Shown here: one piece after another, positions 53,416-63,523 of the stretch | Position numbering within the stretch: position 1 is the stretch's first letter | How the letters are laid out: every line of letters begins with the position of its first letter | Source: R-RK-3 sp963842775 | GTDB lineage: Bacteria > Pseudomonadota > Alphaproteobacteria > Rhizobiales > Rhodomicrobiaceae | Direction of reading: 5' to 3' | Assembly: GCA_963842775.1 (NCBI GenBank) | Contig: CAWJHQ010000015.1 | Span: 434,001 to 498,000, forward strand | Length of the DNA stretch: 64,000 nt | Made by a program: the position numbers and the translations under genes | The notes under the pieces: generated by a model | The model's input: the letters and a program-made list of their open reading frames with translations, nothing else | What the model was told of the DNA's origin: nothing | The model's database searches: none

Positions 53416-55807
53416 CCGACGACGCCGCGAACCGCCCCGGTCTCAGCGAACTCGACCGGCCCAATTCCTATATCGGCCGCGCCGTGCCCCGGCCCAATCT
53501 CGGACGCCTGCTGCAGGGTCGCGGCCAGTATGTCAGCGACATGGTGCTGCCGCGCATGGCGCATGTCGTCTATCTGCGCTCGCCCTTTGCCCATGCGCGC
53601 ATTCTCGGCATCGACAGCGCCGGGGCGCGCAAGATGCCGGGCGTCATCGCCATCGTCACAGGCGCGGAACTGGCGAAGGTGTGCACGCCCTGGGTCGGCG
53701 TCCTGTCGCATCTGAAGGGGCTGAAATCGGCGCCGCAGCACGCCATCGCGGTTGACCGCGCCTGCTGGCAGGGCGAGGCCGTCGCCGCGATCGTCGCGAC
53801 GAGCCGCGCGGCAGGCGAGGACGCGGCGGAGCATGTGCTCGTCGATTGGGAGGAGCTGGAGCCCGTCACCGACATGCGAACGGCGCTCGATGCGGCGACG
53901 CCGGTGATCCATCCCGGCCTCGGCGACAATCTCGCCTTCGAGCGCAATCTGGATGCGGGCGCCGTCGATGCCGCCTTCGCCGAGGCCGACCATGTGGTGG
54001 AGGCCGAATTCGTCTTCGGCCGTCATACCGGCGTGACGCTGGAGCCGCGCTCCATCATCGCCGACTGGAATCCCGGCGAGGAGCGTCTGACCGTCTATCA
54101 GGGCACCCAGGCGCCGCATATGATGCAGAACATCTTCGCCAAGCATCTCGGCCTGGAAGAGGCGCAGGTGCGCGTGGTCTGCAAGGATGTGGGCGGCTCG
54201 TTCGGCATCAAGGTGCATGTCTATGCCGACGACATGGCGACGGTGGCGCTGTCGAAAATGCTGCGCCGTCCGGTGAAATTCGTCGCCGACCGGCTGGAGA
54301 GCTTCAACACCGACATCCACGCCCGCGATCATCGGGTCAAGGGCAGTGTCGCCGTGAAGGCCGACGGCACCATCACCGCCTTCGAGATCGACGACCTCAC
54401 CGGCATCGGGCCGTATTCGATGTATCCGCGCACCAGCGCCATCGAGGCGAACCAGGTCGTGAACCTCGTCGGCGGCCCGTATACGACGCCGAACTACCGG
54501 GCGCGGGCGCGCGTCGTCTTCCAGAACAAGAACGTCATGTGCCAGTACCGCGCGGTGGGGCATCCGATCGCCTGCTCGGTGACGGAGGGGCTGGTCGATC
54601 TCGCCGCGCGCGCCGTCGGCATGGATCCGGCGGAGATCCGGCGGCGCAATCTGGTCGCGGACGATGCCTATCCTTGCGCCTCGCCATCGGGGCTGCGTTT
54701 CGAGGCGCTGTCGCATCATGCGGCGCTCGATAAATTGCTTGCGATGATGAACTATCAAGCGCTGCGTGCCGAACAGGCGGCATTGCGCGCAGAGCGGCAT
54801 TCATCGCGGCATCGGCCTTGCCAGCTTCATCGAGGTCACCAACCCAAGCCCGGCTTTTTACGGCGTCGGCGGCGCGCGGATTTCCTCGCAGGACGGCGTC
54901 GCGGTGCGCATGGACGCAACCGGCGCGATCATCTGCGCGACCAGCATCACCGAGCAGGGCCAGGGCTCCGAGGCCATCACCGCGCAGATCGTCGCCAGCG
55001 TCCTCGGCGTGCCGATGGAGCCACGTCCGCGTCATCCTCGGCGACACCGACAACACGCCCTATGGCGGCGGCACCTGGGCGTCGCGCGGCGCGGGGATCG
55101 GCGGCGAGGCGGCGCTGCAGGCGGGCAAGCAGCTCCGGCGGAACATCCTCACGGCGGCGGCAACCATTCTGCAAAGCGAGCCGGATGCGCTCGACATCAT
55201 CGACGGCAAGATCGTCGACGCGGCGTCCCGACAGGAACGCATGCCCCTCGCCGAACTCGCCCGCATCGTCTATTTCCGCCCCGACACCTTGCCTCCCGGC
55301 TTTCAGCCCGAGATGATGGCGACCCGCCATTTCGTGCCGCGCGAATTTCCCTTCGCCTTCACCAATGGCGTTCAGGCGTCGTGGCTCGAAGTCGACACCG
55401 AAACCGGCTTCATCACCCTCCTGGATCATTGGGTGGTGGAGGATTGCGGCACGATCATCAACCCGCAGCTCGTCGACGAGCAAATTCGCGGCGGCGTGGT
55501 CCAGGGCCTGGGCGCGGCGCTGTTCGAGCACTGCCTCTATGATGAGCGCGGCCAGCTCACCAACGCGACCATGGCCGATTATCTCGTGCCGATGGCGGCG
55601 GAAATGCCCGATATCCAGGTCGGCCATATCGTCACGCCGACCAAGGATGGCGAACTGGGCGCGAAGGGTGCGGGCGAAGCGGGCACGGCGGGCGCGGCTG
55701 CCTGCGTGGCGAATGCGGTGAACGATGCGCTGTCGCCGTTCGGCGTGACGGTCAGCGAGATCCCGCTGACGCCGCAACTCATTCTCACCGCGCTGGGGCG
55801 CATCTGA
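53412..55807 (+). pseudogene. Molybdenum hydroxylase molybdopterin subunit (CoxL/XdhB-like; two frameshifts)
   Basis: Reconstructed to about 797 residues. Starts MTDDAANRPGLSELDRPN, with the domain-1 motif GRGQYVSDMVLPRMAHVVYL, DVGGSFGIKVHVYADD, and the C-terminal catalytic Glu in GAKGAGEAGTAGAAACVANA. In place of the CO-dehydrogenase loop AYRCSFR it has CQYRAVGHPIACS, so it is a hydroxylase for an organic substrate, not CO. Frame changes near 54799 and 55021, each consistent with one extra C. Last subunit of the L/M/S set; the ABC importer follows by 60 bases. Confidence 0.85.
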
Positions 55808-55867
55808 CATCGTCGAAATCACCGGCTGGGCGTATAACAAGCACAAGAACAATCAGGGAGGAAATTC

Positions 55868-57124
55868 ATGTCTACGCAAAATCAGGAAGGCCGGCATTAC
55901 CCGGCGCGGTCTCTCGGCGACGGCCGGTGCCGGCGCGGTGCTCGCGGCGTCGCCATTTCGGATCAATCTGGCTGCGCGCGCAGGAAGCCACGATCAAGAT
56001 CGGCTTTCCCGTGCCGCTCACCGGCCCCTATGGCGCGGAAGCCCAGGACCAGGTCAACGCGGCGCAGCTCGCCATCGCCGAATTCAACGACGGCGGGCGG
56101 GCTGAACGGGCGCAAGGCCGAACTGCTGGTGCGCGACGACAAGCTCAATCCCGGCGAGGCCGCCACGCGGGCGCTGGAACTGATCGAGCAGCGAGAAGGT
56201 GAATTTCATCTGCGGCAGCCTGTCGGCGGCGGTGCAGCTCGCGGTGAACAACGTCACCAAGGAACGCGGCGTCATCTACAATTCGATCAGCCAGTCCGAC
56301 ACCATCAACGAGGCGTCGGACTTCAGCAAATACACCTTCCACGAGGCGCTCAATCCGCATCTGACGGCGGGCGCGGTCGGGCGCTATGTGTTCCCCAAAT
56401 TCGGCAAGAAGGTCGCCTTCCTCACCGCCGACTATGCCTATGGCCATGAGATGGTGCGCGGCTTCAAGCGGGAAGGCCAGAAATTCGGCATCGAGGCCCT
56501 GGACGACGTCCGCCACCCCTCGCCACCACCGACTTTTCGACGCTGCTTGCCGCGCATCCAGGCGATGAAGCCGGACGTCCTCGATCATCACCAATTTCGG
56601 CCGCGACCAGCAGATCGCGCTGAAACAGGCGACCGATTTCGGCCTGAAGAAATCCATCCAGATCGTTGCGCCCATCCTGCTGTTCACCGGCCGGCTCGTC
56701 GGCGGGCGCGAAGGCGTTCGAAGGCGTCATCGGCGGCACCTCGTATCTATTGGGGCGTCGAGGACAAGATCCCATCCGCCAAGGCGTTCAACGACAGACT
56801 TCGCCAAGATGCATGGCGGCAAATATCCGTCCGACTACGGCGCAATGGGCTATTCCGGCGTGCGCGCATTGCTGGAGGCGTCGAAAGCGGCCGGCAGCGT
56901 GGAGGCCGACAAGGTCATCGCCGGCAATGGAGGCCTTGAAATACGATTATTACAAAGGCCCGCAATATTTCCGCAAATGCGACCATCAGTCGGTGCAGTC
57001 GGTGTTCATCATCAAGTCGAAGGAAGGAGGCAGCAACGCGTCCGACGTCTTCGAGGTGATCGCCACCGACGAGCCGAACGAAGCAAACTTGCGCAGCTGC
57101 GAGGAACTCGGCCACAAGGCCTGA
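55868..57124 (+). pseudogene. Branched-chain-type ABC substrate-binding protein (LivK-like; about nine frameshifts)
   Basis: Across frames a complete protein of about 415 residues can be read: signal (ITRRGLSATAGAGAVLAASP, a twin-arginine-like start), TIKIGFPVPLTGPYGAEAQ, AVQLAVNNVTKERGVIYNS, FGKKVAFLTADYAYGHEM, QQIALKQATDFGLKKSIQ, GGKYPSDYGAMGYSGVRALL and the end ANLRSCEELGHKA. Nearly every break is a single extra G or C (for example GGCGGGCGGG for GGCGGCGGG near 56100), and no missense decay is seen. Base-call errors are therefore more likely than a dead gene. Delivers the island's substrate to LivHMGF. Confidence 0.75.
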
Positions 57125-57189
57125 ACGCGATAGATCTGGACGGACGCGCGGCCAAAGTCGCGGGCGCGCGTCGTCCGGGGAGATGACGC

Positions 57190-58074
57190 ATGGCAGGCTT
57201 GAGCCTCGACCTCATCGGACTGCAACTGTTCACCGGCCTCGCACTCGGCGCCGTTTACGTGTTGCTGGCCATCGGCCTTTCGCTGATCTTCGGCATGCTG
57301 ACGGTGGTGAATTTCGCCCATGGCGCGTTCTACATGCTCGGCGCCTATGTCGGGCTGTGGCTGCTGACGCAGGGAGCCAATTTCTGGGTCTGCCTGCTGC
57401 TGGTGCCGCTCGCCGTCGGCGGCATCGGCCTCGCCGTCGAGCGGGTGCTGATCCGGCCGCTCTACGGGCGCGGCATCGACTATCCGCTGCTGCTCACCTT
57501 CGGCCTCTCCTATGTGATCGTCGAACTGGTGCGCATCGCCTTCGGCAAGAGCGGCTATCCCGTCGATACGCCGGAGCTGCTTCAGGGCGCGGTCGATATC
57601 GGCGTCGGCTATTTCCCGCTCTACCGGCTGTTCGTCATCGGCGCGACCGCCGTCATTCTCTTCGGCCTCTGGCTGTTCCTGGAACGCACGAGCTTCGGCC
57701 TCATCATCCGGGCCGGCGCGCGCGATCCGGAGATCATCCGCGTGCTCGGCGTCAATGTGCGAAAAGTCTGGCTGGTCGTCTTCGGCCTCGGCACCGGCAT
57801 TGCCGGGCTGGCGGGGCTGCTCGCCGCGCCGATGCAGGGCGTCATCCCGGAGATGGGCGGCCCGGTGCTGGCGGAGGCCTTCGTCGTGACGGTCGTCGGC
57901 GGCATGGGCTCGCTGCTCGGCGCGGTGCTCGCCGGATTGCTGGTCGGCATCGTCGTCAGCATCACCTCGCTATTTGCGCCCGAAATGGCCAAGGTCTCGA
58001 TCTTCGCGCTGATGGCCGTGGTGCTGATGATCCGGCCGCAGGGCTTCTTCGGCCGCGCCGGTCTGATGAGCTGA
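57190..58074 (+). CDS. livH: ABC transporter permease LivH family
   Basis: 294 residues, intact, about eight helices with the LivH pattern GLALGAVYVLLAIGLSLIFG, VNFAHGAFYMLGAY and the EAA-like loop GLIIRAGARDPEIIRVLGVN, ending RPQGFFGRAGLMS. Forms the membrane pore with LivM. Ten bases before livM. Confidence 0.9.
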   Translation: MAGLSLDLIGLQLFTGLALGAVYVLLAIGLSLIFGMLTVVNFAHGAFYMLGAYVGLWLLTQGANFWVCLLLVPLAVGGIGLAVERVLIRPLYGRGIDYPLLLTFGLSYVIVELVRIAFGKSGYPVDTPELLQGAVDIGVGYFPLYRLFVIGATAVILFGLWLFLERTSFGLIIRAGARDPEIIRVLGVNVRKVWLVVFGLGTGIAGLAGLLAAPMQGVIPEMGGPVLAEAFVVTVVGGMGSLLGAVLAGLLVGIVVSITSLFAPEMAKVSIFALMAVVLMIRPQGFFGRAGLMS

Positions 58075-58083
58075 GGGCGGGCA

Positions 58084-59073
58084 ATGAACGAGGCATCACA
58101 GGCGACCATGACGCGCGCGCGGGAAACCGGGATCGACTGGCGGGATATGGCGGAGCGTCACCGCGTCCTGCTGGTTTCCGCCTTTCTGCTCGTCTTTCCG
58201 CTGGTCATGCCGTTCACGGCGCTGGCGATCAACATCCTGATCTACGGGCTTTACGCGCTCGGCTTCAATCTGCTGTTCGGCTATCTCGGCCTGCTCTCCT
58301 TCGGCCATGCGGCGCTGCTCGGCGCCGGCGCCTATCTCTGCGGCATCGCCATCGTCCATTTCGGCGTGCCCTGGTACGCGGCCATCGCCATCGGCACTCT
58401 TGGCGGCGTGGCGACGGCGGCGGCGATCGGCGTGCTCGCGACCCGGACGCGCGGCATCTATTTCGCCATGGTGACGCTGGCTCTGTCGCAATGCGTCTAC
58501 TACATATTCTATCAGGCAGTCGATTGGACCGGCGGCGAGAACGGCCTGCGCGGCATCAACGTCCGCGAGATCGGCGTCTTCGGCATCAAGCTCGACTTCA
58601 TCGATCCGATGACCCGCTATTACGTCATCGCCGCCTTCGTCATCCTGGCGTTGATCTTCCTGTCGCGCATTCTCGCCTCGCCCTTCGGCGCGGTGATCGA
58701 GGCCGTGCGCGAGAACGAGGAGCGCGCCCGGGCGTCGGGCTATAACGTGACGCTTGTCCGGCTGATCACCTTCATTCTCTCCGGCGCGTTTTGCGGTCTG
58801 GCGGGCGCGCTCTACGCGCTGCAACTGTCGACCGTGCCCATCGAGATCATGCATTACGAAACCTCGGGGCTCGCCGTGATGATGTGCCTGCTCGGCGGCA
58901 TGGGGACGTTTTTCGGCCCGTTCGTCGGCGCGGCGGTGTTCCTGATGCTGGAAAATCTCGTCTCGCTCTGGACCGTCCACTGGCAGCTCGTCGTCGGCAC
59001 GATCTTCATCGTCTGCGTGCTGTTTTTTCCGCGCGGCATCTGGGGCACGCTGACGCGGCGGGAGAGGCCATGA
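58084..59073 (+). CDS. livM: ABC transporter permease LivM family
   Basis: 329 residues, intact: about nine to ten helices with GFNLLFGYLGLLSFGHAALL, GAVIEAVRENEERARASGYN and the C-terminal PRGIWGTLTRRERP. The pair to LivH. The ATGA at 59070 couples it to livG. Confidence 0.9.
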   Translation: MNEASQATMTRARETGIDWRDMAERHRVLLVSAFLLVFPLVMPFTALAINILIYGLYALGFNLLFGYLGLLSFGHAALLGAGAYLCGIAIVHFGVPWYAAIAIGTLGGVATAAAIGVLATRTRGIYFAMVTLALSQCVYYIFYQAVDWTGGENGLRGINVREIGVFGIKLDFIDPMTRYYVIAAFVILALIFLSRILASPFGAVIEAVRENEERARASGYNVTLVRLITFILSGAFCGLAGALYALQLSTVPIEIMHYETSGLAVMMCLLGGMGTFFGPFVGAAVFLMLENLVSLWTVHWQLVVGTIFIVCVLFFPRGIWGTLTRRERP

Positions 59074-59830
59074 CGGACATCGGCAAGTCATTCTGCGCAC
59101 CGACGGCGTCGGGCAAGACGCTTCGGCAAATTCGTCGCGCTGAAGGATATCACCGCCGAATTCCGGCGCGGCGCGATCACCTCGATCATCGGCCCGAACG
59201 GCGCGGGCAAGAGCACCTATTTCAATCTGCTGTCGGGCGCCTTTCCGCCGAGCGGGGGCCGGGTGGAATTCGAGGGCCGCGACGTCACCGGACTGCCGCA
59301 GCACCGCTTCGCGCATATGGGCGTGGCGAAGAGCTTCCAGATCACCAATGTCTTTCCGCAGCTTTCCGACGCATGAGAATATCCGCGTCGCCGCCGCAGG
59401 CGCGGGTCGCGCGCTTCGACATCTGGCGTCCGCGCGCGCGCCTGACGCAGTTGGCTGAGGAGGCGGATGGCATCCTCGAGCGCGTCGGCTTGTGGGACCG
59501 GCGCGACCGCCTCGCGGGTACGCTGGCGCATGGCGAACAGCGCGCGCTGGAGATCGGCATGGCGCTGGCCGCCGTCCGCGGCTGCTGCTGCTGGACGAGC
59601 CGACCGCCGGCATGAGCCCGGAGGAAACCCGCGTGATGATGGACCTCATCGTCAAGCTGGCGGAGGAGCGCACCGTCATCCTCGTCGAGCACAAGATGAA
59701 GCTGGTGATGGGGATCAGCGACCGGCTGCTCGTGCTCCATCACGGCGAATTGCTTGCCGAGGGAACGCCCGACGAGATCCGCCGCAACGAGACGGTGAAG
59801 CGCGTCTATCTCGGCCAGCGGGAGCACTGA
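59070..59830 (+). pseudogene. livG: ABC transporter ATPase LivG family (about six frameshifts)
   Basis: Reconstructed to about 250 residues. Walker A IIGPNGAGKSTYFNLLSGAF, the Q-loop QITNVFPQLS, the signature-like LAHGEQRALEIGMALA (GEQR in place of GGQR), Walker B LLLLDEPTAGM, and the H-loop VEHKMKLVM. Breaks at 59085, 59118, 59131, 59369, 59395 and 59577; five fit a single extra base and one a missing A. Couples ATP hydrolysis to LivHM. ATGA overlap with livM. Confidence 0.78.
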
Positions 59831-59831
59831 C

Positions 59832-60540
59832 ATGCTGCGCGTCGAAAAGCTCAACGCCTGGTACGGCGTCGAGCCATGTCCTGCAGGATGTCGAGCCTCG
59901 ATGTGCAACGCGGCGAGATCGTCTGCCTGATCGGCCGCAACGGCGCGGGCAAGACCACGACGCTGAAATCGATCATCGGCCTGATCGGCAAAGTGACGGG
60001 AAGCGTGTCCTTCGAGGGCCAGCGAATTGCTCGCCCACCCCCACCCATGCGCGTTTCGCGCTCGGCCTCGGCTACGTGCCGGAGGAGCGCCGCATCGTGC
60101 AGGGGCTCAGCGTGCGCGAAAATCTGCGCCTCGGCCTCGTCGCCTCGCCGGACAAAAGCCGCGAGGCCGAGCTGATCGAGAAGATGGCGGCGATTTTCCC
60201 GCGCCTCGCCGAGCGGCTGGACCAGACCGCCGTCACCATGTCCGGCGGCGAGCAGCAGATGCTGGCCATTGCCCGCGCCATGATTTCCAGCCCGAAACTC
60301 ATCATGCTGGACGAGCCGTCCGAGGGCATCATGCCGGTGCTGGTCGACGAGATGTTCGAGCTGTTCCGCTCGCTGAAGAATGAGGGCACGACGATCCTGC
60401 TGGTCGAGCAGAATGTCGAGCTGGCGCTGGGCCTTGCCGACCGCGTCTATGTCATCGATCACGGCACGGTCGTCCATTCCGGCGCCGCGCGCGACCTTCT
60501 CGCCGATCCCGAGATCCAGGAACGCTATTGCGCGATTTGA
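59832..60540 (+). pseudogene. livF: ABC transporter ATPase LivF family (about three frameshifts)
   Basis: Reconstructed to about 235 residues. Walker A IGRNGAGKTTTLKSIIG, YVPEERRIVQGLSVRENL, signature MSGGEQQMLAIARAM, Walker B LIMLDEPSEGIMP and the H-loop LVEQNVELA are kept. Breaks near 59866, 59890 and 60030. Intact after 60060. Last gene of the importer; faces the leftward Gfo/LLM operon across a repeat element. Confidence 0.82.
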
Positions 60541-60554
60541 TCGCCTCTCCGATC

Positions 60555-60692
60555 GTCGCCCCGGACAGCGCTGAAGCGCAGAGCCGGGGTCCGCTCCCCT
60601 TTCGGCACTCAATGAGATTGAAGATACACCCATGGTTCCCGGCTCGGCCCGACGGCCGCCTGCCCCGGCCTTGAGCCGGGGTCCGGGATGAC
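60555..60692. repeat. GTCGCCCCGGA/TCCGGGATGAC inverted-repeat element, right copy
   Basis: End arms GTCGCCCCGGA (60555-60565) and TCCGGGATGAC (60682-60692) match as inverted repeats at 9 of 11 bases. Inside lie two perfect hairpins: CCCCGG/CCGGGG (60559-60564 with 60584-60589) and CCCCGGC/GCCGGGG (60663-60669 with 60675-60681). It lies between two convergent operons and may end both transcripts. It is the same type as the 45662 element. Confidence 0.65.
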
Positions 60693-60707
60693 GTGGGTGC
60701 CTGCAAC

Positions 60708-61735
60708 TTACGCGGAATGCTTCGCGGCTTCGGGGCTGGCGGGCTGGTACGGCCACCGGCAAACCGCTCGCCGCCGACCGGCAGATCGCCTCCAGCGCCG
60801 CGATGTTGCCGATCTTCTCCGCGTCCGTGAACGGATAAGCCGCCTTGCCCAGCGCTCGCGCGTCCGAACGCTCGATATTGGCGCGCACCGTGTCGGTCCA
60901 TTCGATAATCGCGCACGTCGCGGCGGCCGTCGCGATGCTGCACCGTGAGGGTCGACGGCCCAGGCGTGTCCGGATGGGTGTGGTTGCGCAGCTCCGCCCA
61001 GGCTTCTGACCCGAACACCGTGAAATTGATGTAGAGCGGCGTCACCAGAATGGCGTTGAGATGGCCCGTCGCACCCGAGGCGAAGCGGAGCTGCGCGGTC
61101 AGCACGTCGCCATTGTCCGGATAGGTGACGCGGCTCGCGGTCGCCGCAAAAACCTCGGCGATCGGGCCGAACAGGTTGACGAAGGCATCGGTCAGATGGA
61201 TGCCCATCGCCGTCATGCCGGCGGCGGGAGCGTCCTTCGGAGCGGTGCGCCAGTCGCCCGGCGGCACGTTCGCCAGCTTGTCATGGCTGAAATCGGCCTC
61301 GACATGCATGATCGTGCCCAGCGCGCCGTCCCGCACCAGCCGGGCGATCTCGGCCATGCCGGGCTCGTAGCGCCGCTCATGCCCGATGCCCAGAACCACG
61401 CCCGCGTCGCGGCAGGCGGCGACGCTGCGCTCCGCGTCGGCGCGGGTCAGCGCCAGGGGTTTTTCGCAGAACACATGCTTGCCGGCGGCCGCGCAGGCCA
61501 GGACTTGCCCCGTATGCATGGAATGCGGCGTGGCAAGAATGACGGCGTCGACCTTGCGGTCGTAGAGCACCTCGTCGAGGCTGGAGCGGAATTTAAGGCC
61601 GCGCTCCTCCGCAAATACCGCGAGGGCCGGGTTGGTTTCCACGGCGGTGGTAATCTGGACCACTTCGGATCCGGCGAGCCGCCGCACGATGTGCTTGCCC
61701 CACCAGCCGAGCCCGGCGACCGCCGCATAGATCAT
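60708..61735 (-). pseudogene. Gfo/Idh/MocA-family oxidoreductase (about three frameshifts near the end)
   Basis: The first 270 residues are continuous: Rossmann AAVAGLGWWGKHIVRRLAG, the EKPLALTRADAE motif with the conserved Lys, and GIHLTDAFVNLFG with the His proposed as base. The end is scrambled after 60930; KAAYPFTDAEKIGNIAALEA and then YQPASPEAAKHSA are in other frames, with the stop at 60708-60710. NAD(P)-dependent oxidation of a sugar-like or hydroxy compound is the family role. Third gene of the leftward operon after the LLM monooxygenase. Confidence 0.82.
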
Positions 61736-61750
61736 CGCTCTAACCTCGCC

Positions 61751-62854
61751 CTACGCCGCTTCGCTCTTTGCACCGATGGCGCTGTTCACCGCCGGCATGA
61801 CTTTCTCGGCCATCAGTTCCATCGACCGGATGCCGAGATCCCGGTCCACCCAGTCGAAGCCCGCATAAAGCAGCGTGCCGAAATCGCCCACCTGCTCGCG
61901 GAAGGCCAGGAGATCGTCGGCGACCTTTTCCGGCGTTCCCCAGATGACGAGATCGCTGACCACCCCTTCGGTCGTCACGGAGGAATCCGGCGCCTTCTGA
62001 TCGTGCTTGAAGAGATTGGCGCGGCCGTTCTTGACCAGCTTGGTCGCCAGCGAATTGAAATAGTGGAAGTACGGTCCGCCCGGTTCGGTGGCGTAGCGCT
62101 TCGCCGTGGCCATGTCTTCGGCGACGAAGATGCTCTTGGCGACGCGCCAGTTTGCCGGATCGGCTTCGCGGCCGCCCTTCTCGCAGCCCTCGACATATTT
62201 CGGCCAATGCGACTTGACCCAGACCGGCAGCAGGAAATTCGCCGAGATCGGCTCCCAGCCGCGCGCGGCCGCCTCCGTCACGCCCTTGGAGAACGGCGCG
62301 ACCGCCGTCACCACGATCGGCGGATGCGGGCGCTGATAGGGCTTGTGGATATAGCCCTGCCCGATCTCCTTGATCGTCTGGCGCTCGATGGAGATCGTCC
62401 AATGCTCGCCCTTCAGATTGTAGGGCGGCTCGCCCGCCCAGATGGCGAGGATATGGTTGATCGCCTCGACGAACATCGCCGTGCGGTCCTTGTCCAGATT
62501 GCCGAACAGTTCGGCGTCGGAAAGCAGCCCGCCCGGGCTGATGCCGAAGATGAACCGTCCCTCGGCCATATGGTCGACCATCGCCACTTCGGCCGCGACC
62601 ATCGCCGGATGATGGTTCGGCAGGTTCACCGTGCCGGTCCCGAGCTTGATGGTCCTGGTGTCGTTCAGCACCCAGGCGATGAAGATCAGCGCGGAGGTGA
62701 TCGTCTCCGCGGCGTCGGTGATGTGCTCACCGAAATAGCCCTCGGTGAAGCCGAGCCGGTCGGCGATGAGGGCCAGTTCGCGGTCCTCCTTGTAGACCTC
62801 GGTGAGGTTGCGGCCGAGCGGGTGGATCGGCATGGTGAAAAAACCGAGTTTCAT
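61751..62854 (-). CDS. LLM-class flavin-dependent monooxygenase
   Basis: 367 residues from the ATG at 62854, which overlaps the stop of the flavin reductase gene. Luciferase-like TIM barrel: MKLGFFTMPIHPLGRN, GFTEGYFGEHITD, FGISPGGLLSDAELFG and the late GTPEKVADDLLAFRE. It uses reduced FMN and O2 to oxidise or cleave its substrate. The coupled flavin reductase makes a two-component system. The substrate cannot be told from sequence; alkanesulfonate, alkanal and limonene-type enzymes are relatives. Confidence 0.87.
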   Translation of the reverse strand: MKLGFFTMPIHPLGRNLTEVYKEDRELALIADRLGFTEGYFGEHITDAAETITSALIFIAWVLNDTRTIKLGTGTVNLPNHHPAMVAAEVAMVDHMAEGRFIFGISPGGLLSDAELFGNLDKDRTAMFVEAINHILAIWAGEPPYNLKGEHWTISIERQTIKEIGQGYIHKPYQRPHPPIVVTAVAPFSKGVTEAAARGWEPISANFLLPVWVKSHWPKYVEGCEKGGREADPANWRVAKSIFVAEDMATAKRYATEPGGPYFHYFNSLATKLVKNGRANLFKHDQKAPDSSVTTEGVVSDLVIWGTPEKVADDLLAFREQVGDFGTLLYAGFDWVDRDLGIRSMELMAEKVMPAVNSAIGAKSEAA

Positions 62855-63420
62855 AGGCCGCTCCAATCATCCGACAAAGTCGCGCCGTCCTTGTCCCCGC
62901 CCGCCTGTTCCTCGATCAGCGACGGCAGGCAGAACCGTCCGGCGCTGAAGATCAGCGGCTCGCCGTCGCAATAGGTAGCGCGCATCACCCGGCCGATGAA
63001 CATCAGATGGTCGCCGCCCTCGAAGGTCGTCTCGGTGCGGCATTCGAAGGTGGCCAGAGCGCCGGTGAGGATGGGCGCGCCATGCAGCCCTTCCGAGAAA
63101 GCGATATCCTCGAACTTGTCGAGGCGCGGCGTGGTGAAATGCCGGCAAAGCGCATGCTGCTGCGCGGACAGGACGTTCACCGCGAAATGATTGGCCGCGA
63201 GAAAACCGCCGAAGGACGGCGCGTTCCGCCGCAGGCTCCAGGCGATCAGCGGCGGATCGAGCGAAACGGCGGCGAACGAATTTGCGGTCAAGCCTTCGAG
63301 CTTGCCCGACGCGGTGCGCGTCGTGATCACGGTCACGCCCGTGGCGAAGCGGCCAAGCGCGTTCCGCAGATGGCGGGCGTCGATCGGCTTTTCCGCAAAA
63401 TCGGTCATATGCACCGTCAT
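62851..63420 (-). CDS. Flavin reductase (FMN-binding split-barrel, HpaC-like)
   Basis: 189 residues from the ATG at 63420 (other ATGs at 63447 and 63408). Split-barrel flavin reductase: LRNALGRFATGVTVITTR, LTANSFAAVSLDPPLIAW and the FCLP end. It supplies FMNH2 to the LLM monooxygenase translated right after it, and perhaps to the monooxygenase at 49995. Divergent from the LysR gene at 63524, which probably controls it. Confidence 0.87.
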   Translation of the reverse strand: MTVHMTDFAEKPIDARHLRNALGRFATGVTVITTRTASGKLEGLTANSFAAVSLDPPLIAWSLRRNAPSFGGFLAANHFAVNVLSAQQHALCRHFTTPRLDKFEDIAFSEGLHGAPILTGALATFECRTETTFEGGDHLMFIGRVMRATYCDGEPLIFSAGRFCLPSLIEEQAGGDKDGATLSDDWSGL

Positions 63421-63523
63421 TCCCGTCACTTTCCCGGATTCTGGCAAAGTTAAAATTAGGTGCGGACGGGTCGCTGGCCCAATAATATGTTTTGCTGGCT
63501 TTGATTAGAAAAGTTGATGCCCC

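Noticed and set aside
53412..55807. Aerobic CO dehydrogenase (coxL)
   Set aside because: The form I active-site loop AYRCSFR is absent; the loop reads QYRAVGHP. Gene context is catabolic, with no coxDEF genes.
61061..62974. 637-residue plus-strand ORF over the Gfo and LLM genes
   Set aside because: It is antisense to two well-supported genes and its translation is Arg/His/Gly-rich with no recognisable domain.
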